DNA of 64,000 bases from positions 1 to 64,000 of the forward strand of contig NZ_APMP01000017.1 in assembly GCF_000372645.1 (NCBI RefSeq). Reading direction: 5' to 3'. The translations under genes were made by a program, and so were the position numbers. The DNA comes from Caulobacter vibrioides OR37. Its GTDB lineage: Bacteria > Pseudomonadota > Alphaproteobacteria > Caulobacterales > Caulobacteraceae. Of this stretch, positions 46,239 to 57,632 are shown in pieces (position 1 is the stretch's first letter; each line of letters begins with the position of its first letter). The notes beneath the pieces are model-generated. The model worked only from the letters and a program-made list of their open reading frames with translations. It did not search any database and had not been told where the DNA came from.

Positions 46239-46853
46239 TCAGCCGTTTTCAACAGCCGTGACGCGTAGCGCCAACGCGCCCTCTGCGCCTTGTTGAAGGA
46301 GGTTTGGCGCAACGACTGTGAACACAGGAAACGCCCGCTTCCCGTCAGCGATGTCCGTCAGCAGGCTGGCGATCTTCGCACCCTTCTCGACATCGTCAGA
46401 CCAGCCCTTAGGAGCGTAAACCTGCTCCATCAAATCGAGCTGCTCTAGCTCGTAGCCAAGCTCGGAACCGACAGCGGTGAGCAGGCGGATCGTGGCGTTC
46501 TTGCGGATAAGGGCGCAATCCTCGCGGTCGGTGTTACGCGCATGATAGGCATCGAGATATGCTGAGAACGCCGCCTTGCAGTCGGCAGAGTCCTGAAATT
46601 CGATGGGCACCATGTTGAGCCCCATGACGAAATCCCGGTGCGTGACGTCGTACCTATGCGCCATGAGCATTCGAAATACCCTCATGCGATCCTCTCGCCT
46701 GGCGGCAGCCGCCGCTCTCGCATCGGCTCCTCGTGCCGCTTTGATCGGCCCGAAGAACGTCGCGAAGATCACAGCCGCGCCAACAGCGATCGAGCCAATG
46801 ACGTTCGCCAAAGCGATGTAGTCAGAATGTGACCAGGTTGCCGCACCGGCCAT
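46239..46853 (-). CDS. Membrane-anchored protein, DUF6680-like, unknown function
   Basis: 204 residues from ATG 46851-46853, with GGGGAG six bases upstream. One N-terminal membrane helix (IALANVIGSIAVGAAVIFAT) is followed by a basic Ala-rich helix and a cytoplasmic domain: RREDRMRVFRMLMAHRYDVT, then VMGLNMVPIEFQ, and AAFSAYLDAYHARN. From memory this matches the DUF6680 pattern of accessory proteins. Base composition is visibly less GC-rich than neighbours and codon use less biased. The gene sits just downstream of tRNA-Lys, so it may have been acquired horizontally. Confidence 0.7.
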   Translation of the reverse strand: MAGAATWSHSDYIALANVIGSIAVGAAVIFATFFGPIKAARGADARAAAAARREDRMRVFRMLMAHRYDVTHRDFVMGLNMVPIEFQDSADCKAAFSAYLDAYHARNTDREDCALIRKNATIRLLTAVGSELGYELEQLDLMEQVYAPKGWSDDVEKGAKIASLLTDIADGKRAFPVFTVVAPNLLQQGAEGALALRVTAVENG

Positions 46854-46948
46854 GATCATCTCCCCGAGCCGTTCTTGTTCAGCTAGAGAACAGTTATCGA
46901 ACAGCAAGTGTCAAACCTCGCTGTCAAACCTTTCGCAAGGCTTTGAAA

Positions 46949-46967
46949 ACATGCGTGTTTTGCATGT
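46949..46967 (-). terminator. Hairpin after tRNA-Lys
   Basis: ACATGC and GCATGT form a 6-base stem with a 7-base loop. On the minus strand it is followed by TTTTC, four bases after the CCA end of the tRNA gene. It is a plausible factor-independent terminator for the tRNA transcript. Confidence 0.6.
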
Positions 46968-46970
46968 GAA

Positions 46971-47045
46971 TGGTAGGCCGGCTGGGACTCGAACCCAGGA
47001 CCATTCGATTAAAAGTCGAATGCTCTACCACTGAGCTACCGGCCC
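46971..47045 (-). tRNA. tRNA-Lys (anticodon UUU)
   Basis: 75 bases with an encoded CCA end. Acceptor stem GGGCCGG pairs with CCGGCCT (one G-U). D-arm GCTCAGTGGTAGAGC, anticodon stem TTCGA/TCGAA around loop CTTTTAA (anticodon TTT), T-arm CTGGGTTCGAGTCCCAG. All arms pair. It reads the Lys codons AAA and AAG. Confidence 0.97.
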
Positions 47046-47172
47046 GCTCTCGATCCGGCGGGGGCCGGTGGAAGCGGCGCGGACCATAGTCGGGGGGCGC
47101 CCCGGTCGCAAGCACGGTTTCGCCGTTTTTGCGTAGGATAAAGGTAAAGCTGTGGGCGAGTCTGAGTGAGTC

Positions 47173-47859
47173 ATGCGTAGAACCTTGCTTCTATGGGCCT
47201 CTTGCGGCGTCGCGCTGGCCAGCGCGGCGGCCGCGCGCCAGCAGGACGTTCCGCCTCCCGACGAAAAGATCCAGTCGACCGACCAGGCCAATCGGGAGGG
47301 AATCGCCGGCGCGATGACCGCGCCGCTGCGGGATGTGAACGTGGTGCGCACCAAGATTCCGCGTGTGCTGCTCGAAGCCATGGAGGATCCGTACCAGCGA
47401 CCGGCCAAGGCCGACTGCAAATCGCTGATCGCCCTGGTCACGCCGCTGGACACCGCCCTGGGCGAGGACATCGACCGCCACCCGCCCGCGCCGAACGAAG
47501 ACCTCATGGACCGAGGGCGCAAGGCCGCTGGCGAAGCCGCGCTCGGCGCGGTCGCCAGCACGGCGCAGGATCTGATCCCGATGCGCAGCTGGGTTCGCAA
47601 GCTCACCGGCGCGGAACGCCACGATCGTCTGGTGCAGAGCGCCGTCGCCTCGGGCAACGTGCGCCGCGCCTATCTGAAGGGCCTGGGCGAGGCGCGAGGC
47701 TGCAATCCCCCCGCCACGCCCCAGCATAAGCCGCCCGCCGAGCCGCCGGTCGTCGATCCGGGCATGCCGCCGCCGCCCGATCCCTACGGTCCGCGCCGAC
47801 CGCGCTTTCCGATCCACAAGGAGGAGGCGCCGGCCCTGCCCCAGGGGCCGTCCTACTGA
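47173..47859 (+). CDS. Exported Pro-rich protein of unknown function
   Basis: 228 residues. An N-terminal signal peptide ([16 protein letters not shown]) precedes a helical middle part (residues 40-180: [48 protein letters not shown]) and a Pro-rich C-terminal tail from about 178 ([20 protein letters not shown]) with [17 protein letters not shown]. One Cys pair (81 and about 177) could form a disulfide. No family was recognised. It diverges from tRNA-Lys and its last 7 bases overlap the convergent tgt gene. Strong GC3 bias and a signal peptide support a real gene. Confidence 0.8.
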   Translation: MRRTLLLWASCGVALASAAAARQQDVPPPDEKIQSTDQANREGIAGAMTAPLRDVNVVRTKIPRVLLEAMEDPYQRPAKADCKSLIALVTPLDTALGEDIDRHPPAPNEDLMDRGRKAAGEAALGAVASTAQDLIPMRSWVRKLTGAERHDRLVQSAVASGNVRRAYLKGLGEARGCNPPATPQHKPPAEPPVVDPGMPPPPDPYGPRRPRFPIHKEEAPALPQGPSY

Positions 47860-48968
47860 GACAGGTGGCGGGCGCGGAACTCGCGGCGGAACCGCTCGAA
47901 GCGGCCTTCGGCGATCGCCGCGCGCATCGCCGCCGTCAGCGCCTGGAAGAAGGCGATGTTATGCCAGGACAAGAGAACCTGCCCCAGGATCTCCTCGGCC
48001 TTGAAGAGGTGACGCAGATAAGCCTTCGAATAGTCGCGGCTGGCCGGGCAATCGCTGTCGGGATCCAGCGGCGATTCGTCCTCGGCATACTTGGCGTTCT
48101 TCAGGTTTATGGGTCCATCCCACGTCCAGGCCTGGCCGTGACGGCCCGAGCGGGTGGGTAGGACGCAGTCGAACATGTCGACGCCGCGCGCCACGGCCTC
48201 GACCAGATCGATCGGCTTGCCCACGCCCATCAGGTAGCGCGGACGGTCCTCGGGCAGCAGGCCCGGCGCGTAGTCCAGAACCTCGCACATCGCCTCGTGC
48301 CCCTCGCCCACCGCCAGACCGCCAATCGCGTAGCCGTCGAAGCCGATCTCGCGCAGGCGGTCGGACGACTCGCGACGCAGGGCCTCGAAGGTCGAGCCCT
48401 GCTGGATGCCGAACAGGGCCTGGGTGTCGCGCGTCCCAAAGGCGTCCTTTGAGCGCCGCGCCCAGCGGGCCGAGAGCTCCATGCCCTTCCGCGCCCTCGC
48501 CTCCTCCGCCGGCCAGGCGACGCATTCGTCCAGCTGCATGACAATGTCGCTGCCCAGCAGGTCGGCCTGGATCTCGATCGACCGCTCGGGGGTCAGCACG
48601 TGCTTGGAGCCGTCCACGTGGCTGGAGAAGGTCACGGCCTCCTCGGTCAGCTTGCTGATCCCCGACAGGCTCATCACCTGGAACCCGCCGCTGTCGGTGA
48701 GGATCGGCTTATCCCAGCGCATGAACTTGTGCAGTCCGCCCAGGCGCGCCACCCGCTCGGCCGACGGCCGCAGCATCAGGTGGTAGGTGTTGCCCAGGAT
48801 GATGTCGGCGCCGGTGGCCTTGACCTGATCGACGGTCATGGCCTTGACGGTCGCGGCCGTCCCGACCGGCATGAAGGCCGGCGTGCGGATGTCGCCGCGC
48901 GGCGTCTTCAGCACGCCCGTGCGCGCCTTGCCCTCGACGGCTTTGATCTCGAAGGGGAACGCGGCCAT
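47853..48968 (-). CDS. tgt: tRNA-guanine transglycosylase, with altered zinc site
   Basis: 371 residues. It exchanges G34 for preQ1 in tRNAs with GUN anticodons. Core motifs are intact: [20 protein letters not shown], catalytic Asp in [19 protein letters not shown], the [12 protein letters not shown] loop and a second catalytic-Asp region in [20 protein letters not shown]. The zinc site is unusual: the family CxCxxC is DSDCPASR here, so two of three Cys are Ser (Ser305, Cys307, Ser310), while the His ligand is kept (His336 in LLSWHN). Followed by overlap upstream with queA (one base), forming a queuosine operon. Confidence 0.95.
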   Translation of the reverse strand: MAAFPFEIKAVEGKARTGVLKTPRGDIRTPAFMPVGTAATVKAMTVDQVKATGADIILGNTYHLMLRPSAERVARLGGLHKFMRWDKPILTDSGGFQVMSLSGISKLTEEAVTFSSHVDGSKHVLTPERSIEIQADLLGSDIVMQLDECVAWPAEEARARKGMELSARWARRSKDAFGTRDTQALFGIQQGSTFEALRRESSDRLREIGFDGYAIGGLAVGEGHEAMCEVLDYAPGLLPEDRPRYLMGVGKPIDLVEAVARGVDMFDCVLPTRSGRHGQAWTWDGPINLKNAKYAEDESPLDPDSDCPASRDYSKAYLRHLFKAEEILGQVLLSWHNIAFFQALTAAMRAAIAEGRFERFRREFRARHLSQ

Positions 48969-50068
48969 CAGGAGGTCTCGTCTTTGAACAGCAGGCTGCC
49001 GTCGCCGTAGGAGTAGAAGCGATAGCCGGTGGCGATCGCGTGCTGATAGGCCGCCCGCATGGTCGCCGAGCCGGCGAAGGCGCTGACCAGCATGAACAGC
49101 GTCGACTTGGGCAGATGGAAGTTGGTCATCAGCACATCGGCGGCGCGGAAGCGGTAACCGGGCGTGATGAAGATCGCCGTCTCGTCCGCGAACGGCCGCA
49201 CGACGCCGTCCTCGCCGGTCGCGCTTTCCAGCAGGCGCAGCGAGGTCGTGCCGACGCAGACGATGCGCCCGCCCGCGGCGCGGACGGCGTTCAGCGCGTC
49301 GGCGACCTCGGCCGTCACCTGGCCGAACTCGGCGTGCATCCGATGCTCGGACACGTCGTCGGTCTTGACCGGCAGAAAGGTGCCCGCCCCCACGTGCAAG
49401 GTCACGAAATGCAGGGAGACGCCCTTTTGCTTCAGCGCCTCGAGCAAGTCGGGCGTGAAGTGCAGACCGGCCGTCGGAGCGGCCACGGAGCCGTCCTCCC
49501 GCGCATAGACGGTCTGATAATCGGATCTGTCGCGCTCGTCCTCGCCCCGCTTGGCGGCGATATAGGGCGGCAGCGGCATGTCGCCGTGGCGGGCGATGCC
49601 GATATCGAGGTCGGGGCCCGACAGGTCGAAGGCCAGCACGACCTCGCCCCCCTCGTGCTTTTCGGCGATCGTGGCGTCCAGGCTGTCGAGCGCGCGGACG
49701 CGATCCTCGCGCGCCCCGAAGCTCACGCGGTCACCGATCTTCAGCCGCTTGCCCGGGCGCATGAAGGCGCTCCAGCGGTCCGGGGCGAGGCGGCGGTGCA
49801 GGGTCGCTTCGACCGCCACCGGCGCGCCATCGCCCCCGCCGGTCGCGCGCCCCTCGCGCAGACCTGAAAGGCGCGCGGGGATGACGCGGGTGTCATTGAA
49901 GACTAGGGCGTCGCCGGGCCTTAGGAAGTCCGGCAACTGGCGGACCACCTGATCGGCCAGGGGGTGTCCCGGACGCACGACGAGCAGGCGCGCGGCGTCG
50001 CGCGGCTCGGCGGGCCTAAGGGCGATGCGGTCCTCGGGGAGGTCGAAATCGAAATCGGAAAGGCGCAT
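48968..50068 (-). CDS. queA: S-adenosylmethionine:tRNA ribosyltransferase-isomerase
   Basis: 366 residues, full length. It converts preQ1 in tRNA to epoxyqueuosine using the ribosyl part of SAM. It begins [20 protein letters not shown] and has the family motifs [42 protein letters not shown] [37 protein letters not shown] and [20 protein letters not shown]. The ATG is preceded by a GGAAAGGC stretch. Its stop overlaps the tgt start by one base; with tgt it makes the last steps of tRNA queuosine synthesis. Confidence 0.96.
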   Translation of the reverse strand: MRLSDFDFDLPEDRIALRPAEPRDAARLLVVRPGHPLADQVVRQLPDFLRPGDALVFNDTRVIPARLSGLREGRATGGGDGAPVAVEATLHRRLAPDRWSAFMRPGKRLKIGDRVSFGAREDRVRALDSLDATIAEKHEGGEVVLAFDLSGPDLDIGIARHGDMPLPPYIAAKRGEDERDRSDYQTVYAREDGSVAAPTAGLHFTPDLLEALKQKGVSLHFVTLHVGAGTFLPVKTDDVSEHRMHAEFGQVTAEVADALNAVRAAGGRIVCVGTTSLRLLESATGEDGVVRPFADETAIFITPGYRFRAADVLMTNFHLPKSTLFMLVSAFAGSATMRAAYQHAIATGYRFYSYGDGSLLFKDETS

Positions 50069-50233
50069 GGGCGGGCTTCAAGCGCACGACGGGCCGCTCA
50101 GGTCAAGACACGCCTGCCCTATCCGTGTGCTGATGGCGCCCCGCGCCCCGCCGTTTCCATGCGGTCAGCCCCGGTTTCGCCGGGCGGGAGAGACAGCGAC
50201 GCATCCTTTAAGGACCTGTGCTAAGGGCCGACC

Positions 50234-51214
50234 ATGCGGTTGATCGTCCAGCTTCTGAGCCTTCTTGTTCGTGGCGCCGGCTTGATGCTGGGGCTAGCGG
50301 GTCTTGGCCTGGCGCTGGCCAGCCTGGGCGGCGCCTGGAGCGATCGACTCGACGCCCTGACCCACGCCGCGCCGCTGTGGCTGTTGATGGGCATGGGCGC
50401 GGTCGCGCTGGGCGCGATCTTCGCGCGCGGCGGCGAGCGCTGGGCGATCGTCGGTCTGGGCGGCGCGACCATCCTCGCCTGCGCCGTGATGATGCTGCCG
50501 GAATACTGGGCGACCTGGCGCTTCAAGCCAGCCATGCCGGTCGAGAGCGACCTGAAGCTCGTCCAATTCAACGCCTGGCACGACAACCGCTCTCCGGAAA
50601 CGGGGTTGGCCTGGGTCGAGGCCCAGAACGCCGACGTCGTGCTGATCGAAGAAGGCGCCGGCGGCGCCGCGCCGATCGTGAAGGCTCTGAAGGCCCAGTA
50701 CCCGTACTCATCCTGCGACCGGGTCGCCGAGTGCGAGACCTGGATCTTTTCGCGCAAGACGATGCTGGCGCGCGGCGGCGTCCCCACCGACAAGCCTTTT
50801 CTCGCCGGGGCCTGGGCGACTCTCGCCGACGCCAAGGGCCCCTTCACCGTGATGGCCGTTCACTATACCTGGCCGATACCCGCCGGCCCGCAGCAAGCGC
50901 AGAGCCGCAAGCTCGTTCAGTTTCTGAGCGGGTTCGACAAGCGCGACACGATCCTGACCGGCGACTTCAACTCGACGCCGTGGTCGTTCTCGCTGAAGCG
51001 GCAGGACAAGGCCTTGGGCCTGCGTCGCTGGACCCGCGCCCTGGCCTCCTGGCCGGCCGGCCAGTTCTCGCGTCTGGCGGCCGCCCCCGCTCCGTTCCTG
51101 CCGATCGACCATGTCTATGCCGGAAGCCAGTGGCGGGCCGTGAAGATCGAACGCGGCCCCGCCGTGGGCTCGGATCACCGCCCCGTCGTGGTGACCCTCA
51201 GGCGGCTCCCGTAA
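50234..51214 (+). CDS. Membrane-anchored endonuclease/exonuclease/phosphatase family protein
   Basis: 326 residues. Three N-terminal hydrophobic helices (GAGLMLGLAGLGLALASLGG; LWLLMGMGAVALGAIFA; WAIVGLGGATILACAVMML) place the catalytic domain outside or at the membrane. The EEP fold follows: LKLVQFNAWHDN (Asn metal ligand), DVVLIEEGAG (Glu), TVMAVHYTWP (His), ILTGDFNSTPWS (Asp/Asn) and GSDHRPVVVTL (catalytic Asp-His). Substrates in this family vary from nucleic acids to phospholipids and inositol phosphates. Convergent with a cyclophilin gene across a perfect palindromic terminator. Confidence 0.88.
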   Translation: MRLIVQLLSLLVRGAGLMLGLAGLGLALASLGGAWSDRLDALTHAAPLWLLMGMGAVALGAIFARGGERWAIVGLGGATILACAVMMLPEYWATWRFKPAMPVESDLKLVQFNAWHDNRSPETGLAWVEAQNADVVLIEEGAGGAAPIVKALKAQYPYSSCDRVAECETWIFSRKTMLARGGVPTDKPFLAGAWATLADAKGPFTVMAVHYTWPIPAGPQQAQSRKLVQFLSGFDKRDTILTGDFNSTPWSFSLKRQDKALGLRRWTRALASWPAGQFSRLAAAPAPFLPIDHVYAGSQWRAVKIERGPAVGSDHRPVVVTLRRLP

Positions 51215-51218
51215 GAAA

Positions 51219-51246
51219 ACGGCCTCGGACCATGGTCCGAGGCCGT
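51219..51246. terminator. 28-base perfect palindrome, bidirectional terminator
   Basis: ACGGCCTCGGACCA followed immediately by its complement. On the minus strand it is followed by TTTTCTTAC, fitting termination of the cyclophilin gene; on the plus strand CTTGATGG follows the exonuclease-type gene, which ended 4 bases earlier. Confidence 0.8.
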
Positions 51247-51272
51247 CTTGATGGTCGCGATGATGCCTGGCC

Positions 51273-51740
51273 TTAAGCGTCGGCGGCGATCTGGGCGCTG
51301 ATGATCTTGCCCGGCGCGCGCGGCGGCTCGCCCTTGGGCAGGGCGTCGACGTTTTCCATGCCTTCGGTCACCTGCCCCCAGACCGTGTACTGCTTGTCCA
51401 GGAAGGTGGCGTCGTCGAAGCAGATGAAGAACTGGCTGTTGGCCGAATCCGGGTTCGGCGTGCGGGCCATCGAGCAGACGCCGCGCACGTGCGGCTCGTC
51501 GTTGAACTCGGCCTTCAGGTCCGGCTTATCCGACCCACCGCGGCCGGTGCCCGTCGGATCGCCGCCCTGCGCCATGAAGCCCGGGATCACGCGGTGGAAG
51601 ACGACGCCGTCATAGAAGCCTTCCCGCACCAGTTCCTTGATCCGCGCCACGTGGCCCGGCGCCAGATCCGGACGCAGCTTGATGGTGACCGGACCGGTAT
51701 CCAGGGTCAGGATCAGGGTGTTTTCGAGGTCGGCCGACAT
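51273..51740 (-). CDS. Cytoplasmic cyclophilin-type peptidyl-prolyl isomerase
   Basis: 155 residues, a single cyclophilin domain without signal peptide. Catalytic Arg is in GVVFHRVIPGFMAQGGDPTG, with further active-site residues in NSQFFICFDD and YTVWGQVTEGMENVDAL. The Trp in YTVWGQ is the residue that favours cyclosporin binding in this family. It accelerates proline isomerisation during folding. Last of three cyclophilin genes in a row; it follows a 100-base gap containing a dispersed-repeat fragment, so it probably has its own promoter. Confidence 0.94.
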   Translation of the reverse strand: MSADLENTLILTLDTGPVTIKLRPDLAPGHVARIKELVREGFYDGVVFHRVIPGFMAQGGDPTGTGRGGSDKPDLKAEFNDEPHVRGVCSMARTPNPDSANSQFFICFDDATFLDKQYTVWGQVTEGMENVDALPKGEPPRAPGKIISAQIAADA

Positions 51741-51777
51741 GGTCTTCCCTTGGGTGAAAAAGATGTGCCCGCGCTTC

Positions 51778-51806
51778 TAGAGCATTTTCCCAAAAGTGTG
51801 AAACGC
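51778..51806. repeat. Fragment of a dispersed alphaproteobacterial repeat
   Basis: TAGAGCATTTTCCC followed by AAAAGTGTGAAACGC. This wording is familiar from short repeats scattered between genes in Caulobacter and rhizobia (AGAGCATTTTC...AAAGTGTGAA). Here it lies in the gap between two cyclophilin genes. It is identified from memory; copy number in the genome is not known from this window. Confidence 0.55.
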
Positions 51807-51840
51807 ACGGCGCTGGGCGGAACGGGACGCCAAGGCTCCG

Positions 51841-52713
51841 TCAACGGACCTCGACCGGCAGGTCGATGTCGCAGACCGAGAAATCGGCGCCCTTCAGAGC
51901 GCGCAGGCGCTTGGTCTCGGCGGCGAACCACGGCCCCTTGGGATCGATCACGCGGACCTTGGGGCGCTGACTCTCGGGAATGTCCGACAGCAGGCGCGCC
52001 TTCTGCATGACGTCCTGGGGCGGCGGCACGGGTTCGCCGACCTTGATGGCGCGGACGACGTCCAGGCCGCTGATCACCCGCCCGAACGCGGTGTAGCGCT
52101 TGTCCAGAGACGGATAGGGCTGGCGCATCAGGAAGAACTGGCTGTTGGCCGAGTTGTTGTCCTCGTCGCGGGCCATGCCCAGCACGCCGGGGCAGTAGGT
52201 TCCCCACGCCGAGACCTTCTTGTCGCTGGTCATCTCGCTCCAGCTCCAGGCCTGGCTGACGACGGGCAGGGATTTCAGGTAGCCCACTTCAAGGCCAGCC
52301 GGCGCGGCCATCGGCACGAAGCCGGTGTCGGCGGCGCGCCGGAACGTGAACTCCGCCTTCAGGTTGGGCTTGGTCGAGCCGCCTTCGCCGGTGTTCTGAG
52401 GATCGCCGGTCTGGGCCATGAACCGGTCGATGACTCGAAAGAAGGTGCGGCCGTCATAAAATCCGGCGCGGGTCAGATCTCGCAGGCGCTGGGCATGGTT
52501 GGGCGCGACCTCCGGAATCAGTTCGACCAGCACGCGCCCCTTGTTGGTGTCGATCACCATCACCGTCTCGGGCGCGGGGGTTCGCCAGTCCTGTTCCGAC
52601 GGTTTGGCCGGCGTGGAGGGCTTGGCCGGCGGGGTCGGCTTGGCCGCGAGGGCCGGCGTGGCCAGGACCGCCAGGCAAAGCCCGGCCAGAAGCGCGCGCG
52701 AACGGGTCATCAT
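51841..52713 (-). CDS. Exported cyclophilin-type peptidyl-prolyl isomerase
   Basis: 290 residues. A signal peptide (LLAGLCLAVLATPALA) and a Lys/Pro-rich linker (PTPPAKPSTPAKPSEQDW) precede a cyclophilin domain with FFRVIDRFMAQTGDPQNTGE, NNSANSQFFLMRQ and YTAFGRVISGLDVV. The position that is Trp in cyclosporin-sensitive forms is Phe. An insertion (about residues 130-170) and a C-terminal extension ending SVCDIDLPVEVR distinguish it from the cytoplasmic form. It probably folds periplasmic proteins. Its start overlaps the stop of the next upstream paralogue by 4 bases. Confidence 0.93.
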   Translation of the reverse strand: MMTRSRALLAGLCLAVLATPALAAKPTPPAKPSTPAKPSEQDWRTPAPETVMVIDTNKGRVLVELIPEVAPNHAQRLRDLTRAGFYDGRTFFRVIDRFMAQTGDPQNTGEGGSTKPNLKAEFTFRRAADTGFVPMAAPAGLEVGYLKSLPVVSQAWSWSEMTSDKKVSAWGTYCPGVLGMARDEDNNSANSQFFLMRQPYPSLDKRYTAFGRVISGLDVVRAIKVGEPVPPPQDVMQKARLLSDIPESQRPKVRVIDPKGPWFAAETKRLRALKGADFSVCDIDLPVEVR

Positions 52714-53552
52714 TTCACCTGTACGGGAACGTCGACATCGCAGTTGGTGAAGCCGCCGCCCATCTCGCCCTGACGTTTGACAACCAGGGCCTTGAAGGCG
52801 GCCGAACGGGTGTCCATCACCTGGATCGAGGGGCGCTTGTCGGCCGGCAGGTCGGCCAGCAGCTTGACGCTGATCATCTTGTCCTGCGGATCAGGCACCG
52901 GCTCGCCGGTCTTGATGGCGCGCACGACGTCCAGACCCGAAAGCACCCGGCCAAAGGCGGTGTAGGTCTTGTCCAGCGAAGCGTTGGCCTGGCGCATGAA
53001 GAAGAACTGGCTATTGGCGCTATCGGGATCCCCGGCGCGGGCCATACCCAGGACGCCCGAGCAGAAATTGCCCCAGGTCGCCACCTTGCGGTCGGCGGTC
53101 ATCACGGCGAGCGCCGAGTTCTGGCTGGTCACCGGCAGCGACTTCCACCATCCCGCCTCGTTGGTTCCGACCTTGAAGCCCTCGGCCAGCGGCATGTCGG
53201 CCCCGCGGCGGAAGGTGAACTCGGCCGTCAGGTTCGGCTGATCCGAACCGCCCATGCCGGTGTTCTGCGGATCGCCCGTCTGGGCCATGAAGTCGCCAAT
53301 CACGCGGAAGAAGGTCAGGCCGTTATAAAAGCCGCTCTTGACCAGCGACCGCACGCGTTCGACGTGGTTTGGCGCGGCCTCCGGGTAGAGTTCGGCGATG
53401 ATGCGGCCCTTGTTGGTCTCGACGACGATGACGTTGTTCGGGTCGGGCGTCCGCCAATCGGAGGCGGCCGGAACAGTCTGGGCCGAAGCCGCCCCAAAAG
53501 AGGTCGCGGCGGCGGCGAGCGCCAGCGCGGCGGCGGTGGTGGCGAGCTTCAT
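52710..53552 (-). CDS. Exported cyclophilin-type peptidyl-prolyl isomerase (paralogue)
   Basis: 280 residues from ATG 53550-53552, which has GGGGAA upstream and a signal peptide (TTAAALALAAAATSFGAASA). Cyclophilin motifs: FFRVIGDFMAQTGDPQNTGM, DSANSQFFFMRQ, YTAFGRVLSGLDVVRAIKTG. It shares with the downstream gene the DWRTPxP start of the mature protein, the same insertion, Phe in place of the cyclosporin Trp, and a C-terminal NCDVDVPVQVK. This is a clear tandem duplication, translationally coupled by a 4-base overlap. Confidence 0.93.
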   Translation of the reverse strand: MKLATTAAALALAAAATSFGAASAQTVPAASDWRTPDPNNVIVVETNKGRIIAELYPEAAPNHVERVRSLVKSGFYNGLTFFRVIGDFMAQTGDPQNTGMGGSDQPNLTAEFTFRRGADMPLAEGFKVGTNEAGWWKSLPVTSQNSALAVMTADRKVATWGNFCSGVLGMARAGDPDSANSQFFFMRQANASLDKTYTAFGRVLSGLDVVRAIKTGEPVPDPQDKMISVKLLADLPADKRPSIQVMDTRSAAFKALVVKRQGEMGGGFTNCDVDVPVQVK

Positions 53553-53661
53553 CGAATTCCCCGAACAGAACAGTCGCGGCCGGGCGTAGAACGACACGGC
53601 CTCCCCGACAAGTGCGGCGAATGTTGAAGCGCACGATTCCGGCCGGATAACGGCGAAGGAA

Positions 53662-54153
53662 CTAGCCCCTGCCCACCTTGGCCAGCAGTTGCTGAGCCAC
53701 GCCGGCCGGGACGAACTTGCCGATGTCCCCGCCCAGGGTGGCGATTTCCTTCACCAGGCGCGAGGCGATCGCCTGGTGGCGCGGATCGGCCATCAGGAAG
53801 ACGGTTTCGATCTCGCGATCCAGCTGCTGGTTCATCGCCGTCATCTGGAATTCGTATTCGAAGTCGGCCACGGCCCGCAGTCCGCGCACGATCATCTGCG
53901 CGTTCACCTGTCGGGCGAAATGCATCAGCAAGCTTTCGAACGGACGGACCTCGATCTGCGCGATCTTGGTCAGATGCTCCGTCTCGCGCTCCAGGATCTC
54001 GACCCGCTCCTCCAGCGAGAACAGCGGCCCCTTGCCGATGTTCACCGCCACGCCGATCACCAGCTTGTCGACCAGCTTGACGGCCCGCCCGATGATATCG
54101 AGGTGACCGTTGGTGACGGGGTCGAAGGTCCCCGGATAAAGCCCAACCCGCAT
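53662..54153 (-). CDS. coaD: Phosphopantetheine adenylyltransferase
   Basis: 163 residues, the standard length. It makes dephospho-CoA from 4'-phosphopantetheine and ATP. The nucleotidyltransferase motif is LYPGTFDPVTNGHLDIIGRA (T/HxGH). FARQVNAQMIVRGLRAVADF and EYEFQMTAMNQQLDREIETV line the active site, and the C-terminal IASRLVKEIATLGGDIGKFV corresponds to the ISSTxVRE motif with Ala in place of the second Ser. It lies 27 bases downstream of gyrA and may be read with it. Confidence 0.96.
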   Translation of the reverse strand: MRVGLYPGTFDPVTNGHLDIIGRAVKLVDKLVIGVAVNIGKGPLFSLEERVEILERETEHLTKIAQIEVRPFESLLMHFARQVNAQMIVRGLRAVADFEYEFQMTAMNQQLDREIETVFLMADPRHQAIASRLVKEIATLGGDIGKFVPAGVAQQLLAKVGRG

Positions 54154-54180
54154 GCAACCCCCTGCTTCTGGCGTCGAGGG

Positions 54181-56937
<2,757 letters not shown>

Positions 56938-57060
56938 GGGGATTTTTCGCCGTCAGAATCGAACACGGAACTCCCGGAAACTGTTAGCATTCCGACAGGG
57001 ACGGCGCCACCTTTCCAGCGGCCAGCGTCCCATCACCCGGCTGTTTCAGAAGGAAAACCC

Positions 57061-57585
57061 ATGCGTAAGCTCACCGTCACGACGGCCCTGAGCCTCGTTG
57101 CCCTGCTGGCGGCGTCTCCAGCGCTCGCCCAAACCGCCGCGACGGCGGCCATGAAGACCAGCGACGGCAAGGACGCGGGAACGGTCACCGTCACCGAAGC
57201 CCCGCATGGCGTGCTGCTGAAACTTGAGCTGAAAGGCCTGACGCCGGGCTGGCACGCGGTCCATTTCCACGAGAAGGGCGACTGCTCGGCGCCGGACTTC
57301 AAGTCGGCCGGCGCTCACGTGCACACCGCCGCGACGACGGTTCACGGTCTGCTCAATCCCGACGCCAATGACGCCGGCGATCTGCCCAACGTCTTCGCCG
57401 GCGCCGATGGCTCGGCCACGGCCGAAGCCTTCTCGACCCTGGTGTCGCTGAAAGGCGCGGGCGGCCGCCCCGCCCTGCTGGACGCCGACGGCTCGGCCAT
57501 CGTGGTCCACGCCAACGCCGACGACTACAAGAGCCAGCCGATCGGCGGCGCTGGCGCGCGCGCCGCTTGCGGCGTGCTCAAGTAG
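57061..57585 (+). CDS. sodC: Periplasmic Cu,Zn superoxide dismutase
   Basis: 174 residues with a signal peptide (ALSLVALLAASPALA). It dismutates superoxide in the periplasm. Copper ligands His68 and His70 (VHFHEKGDC), bridging His86 (AGAHVH), zinc ligand His95 (VHGLLNP), Asp107 (GDLPN) and copper His150 (IVVHAN) are in place. So are the disulfide Cys75-Cys170 and active-site Arg167 (ARAACG). The third zinc His expected at 104 is Asp (NDAGDLPN). The gene diverges from gyrA across 123 bases. Confidence 0.96.
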   Translation: MRKLTVTTALSLVALLAASPALAQTAATAAMKTSDGKDAGTVTVTEAPHGVLLKLELKGLTPGWHAVHFHEKGDCSAPDFKSAGAHVHTAATTVHGLLNPDANDAGDLPNVFAGADGSATAEAFSTLVSLKGAGGRPALLDADGSAIVVHANADDYKSQPIGGAGARAACGVLK

Positions 57586-57632
57586 AGGAATAGCTTCCCG
57601 CCACGTTGCTCTAGATCGTGGCGGGAGATTCC

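Noticed and set aside
46040-46312. 90-codon open frame upstream of cysT
   Set aside because: Only the last 25 or so codons look protein-like; the rest overlaps the DUF6680-like gene and has no coherent composition, so it is treated at most as a remnant.
46239-47045. Integrated element bounded by a duplicated tRNA-Lys end
   Set aside because: No second copy of the tRNA 3' end and no integrase were seen in the window, so an island cannot be claimed.
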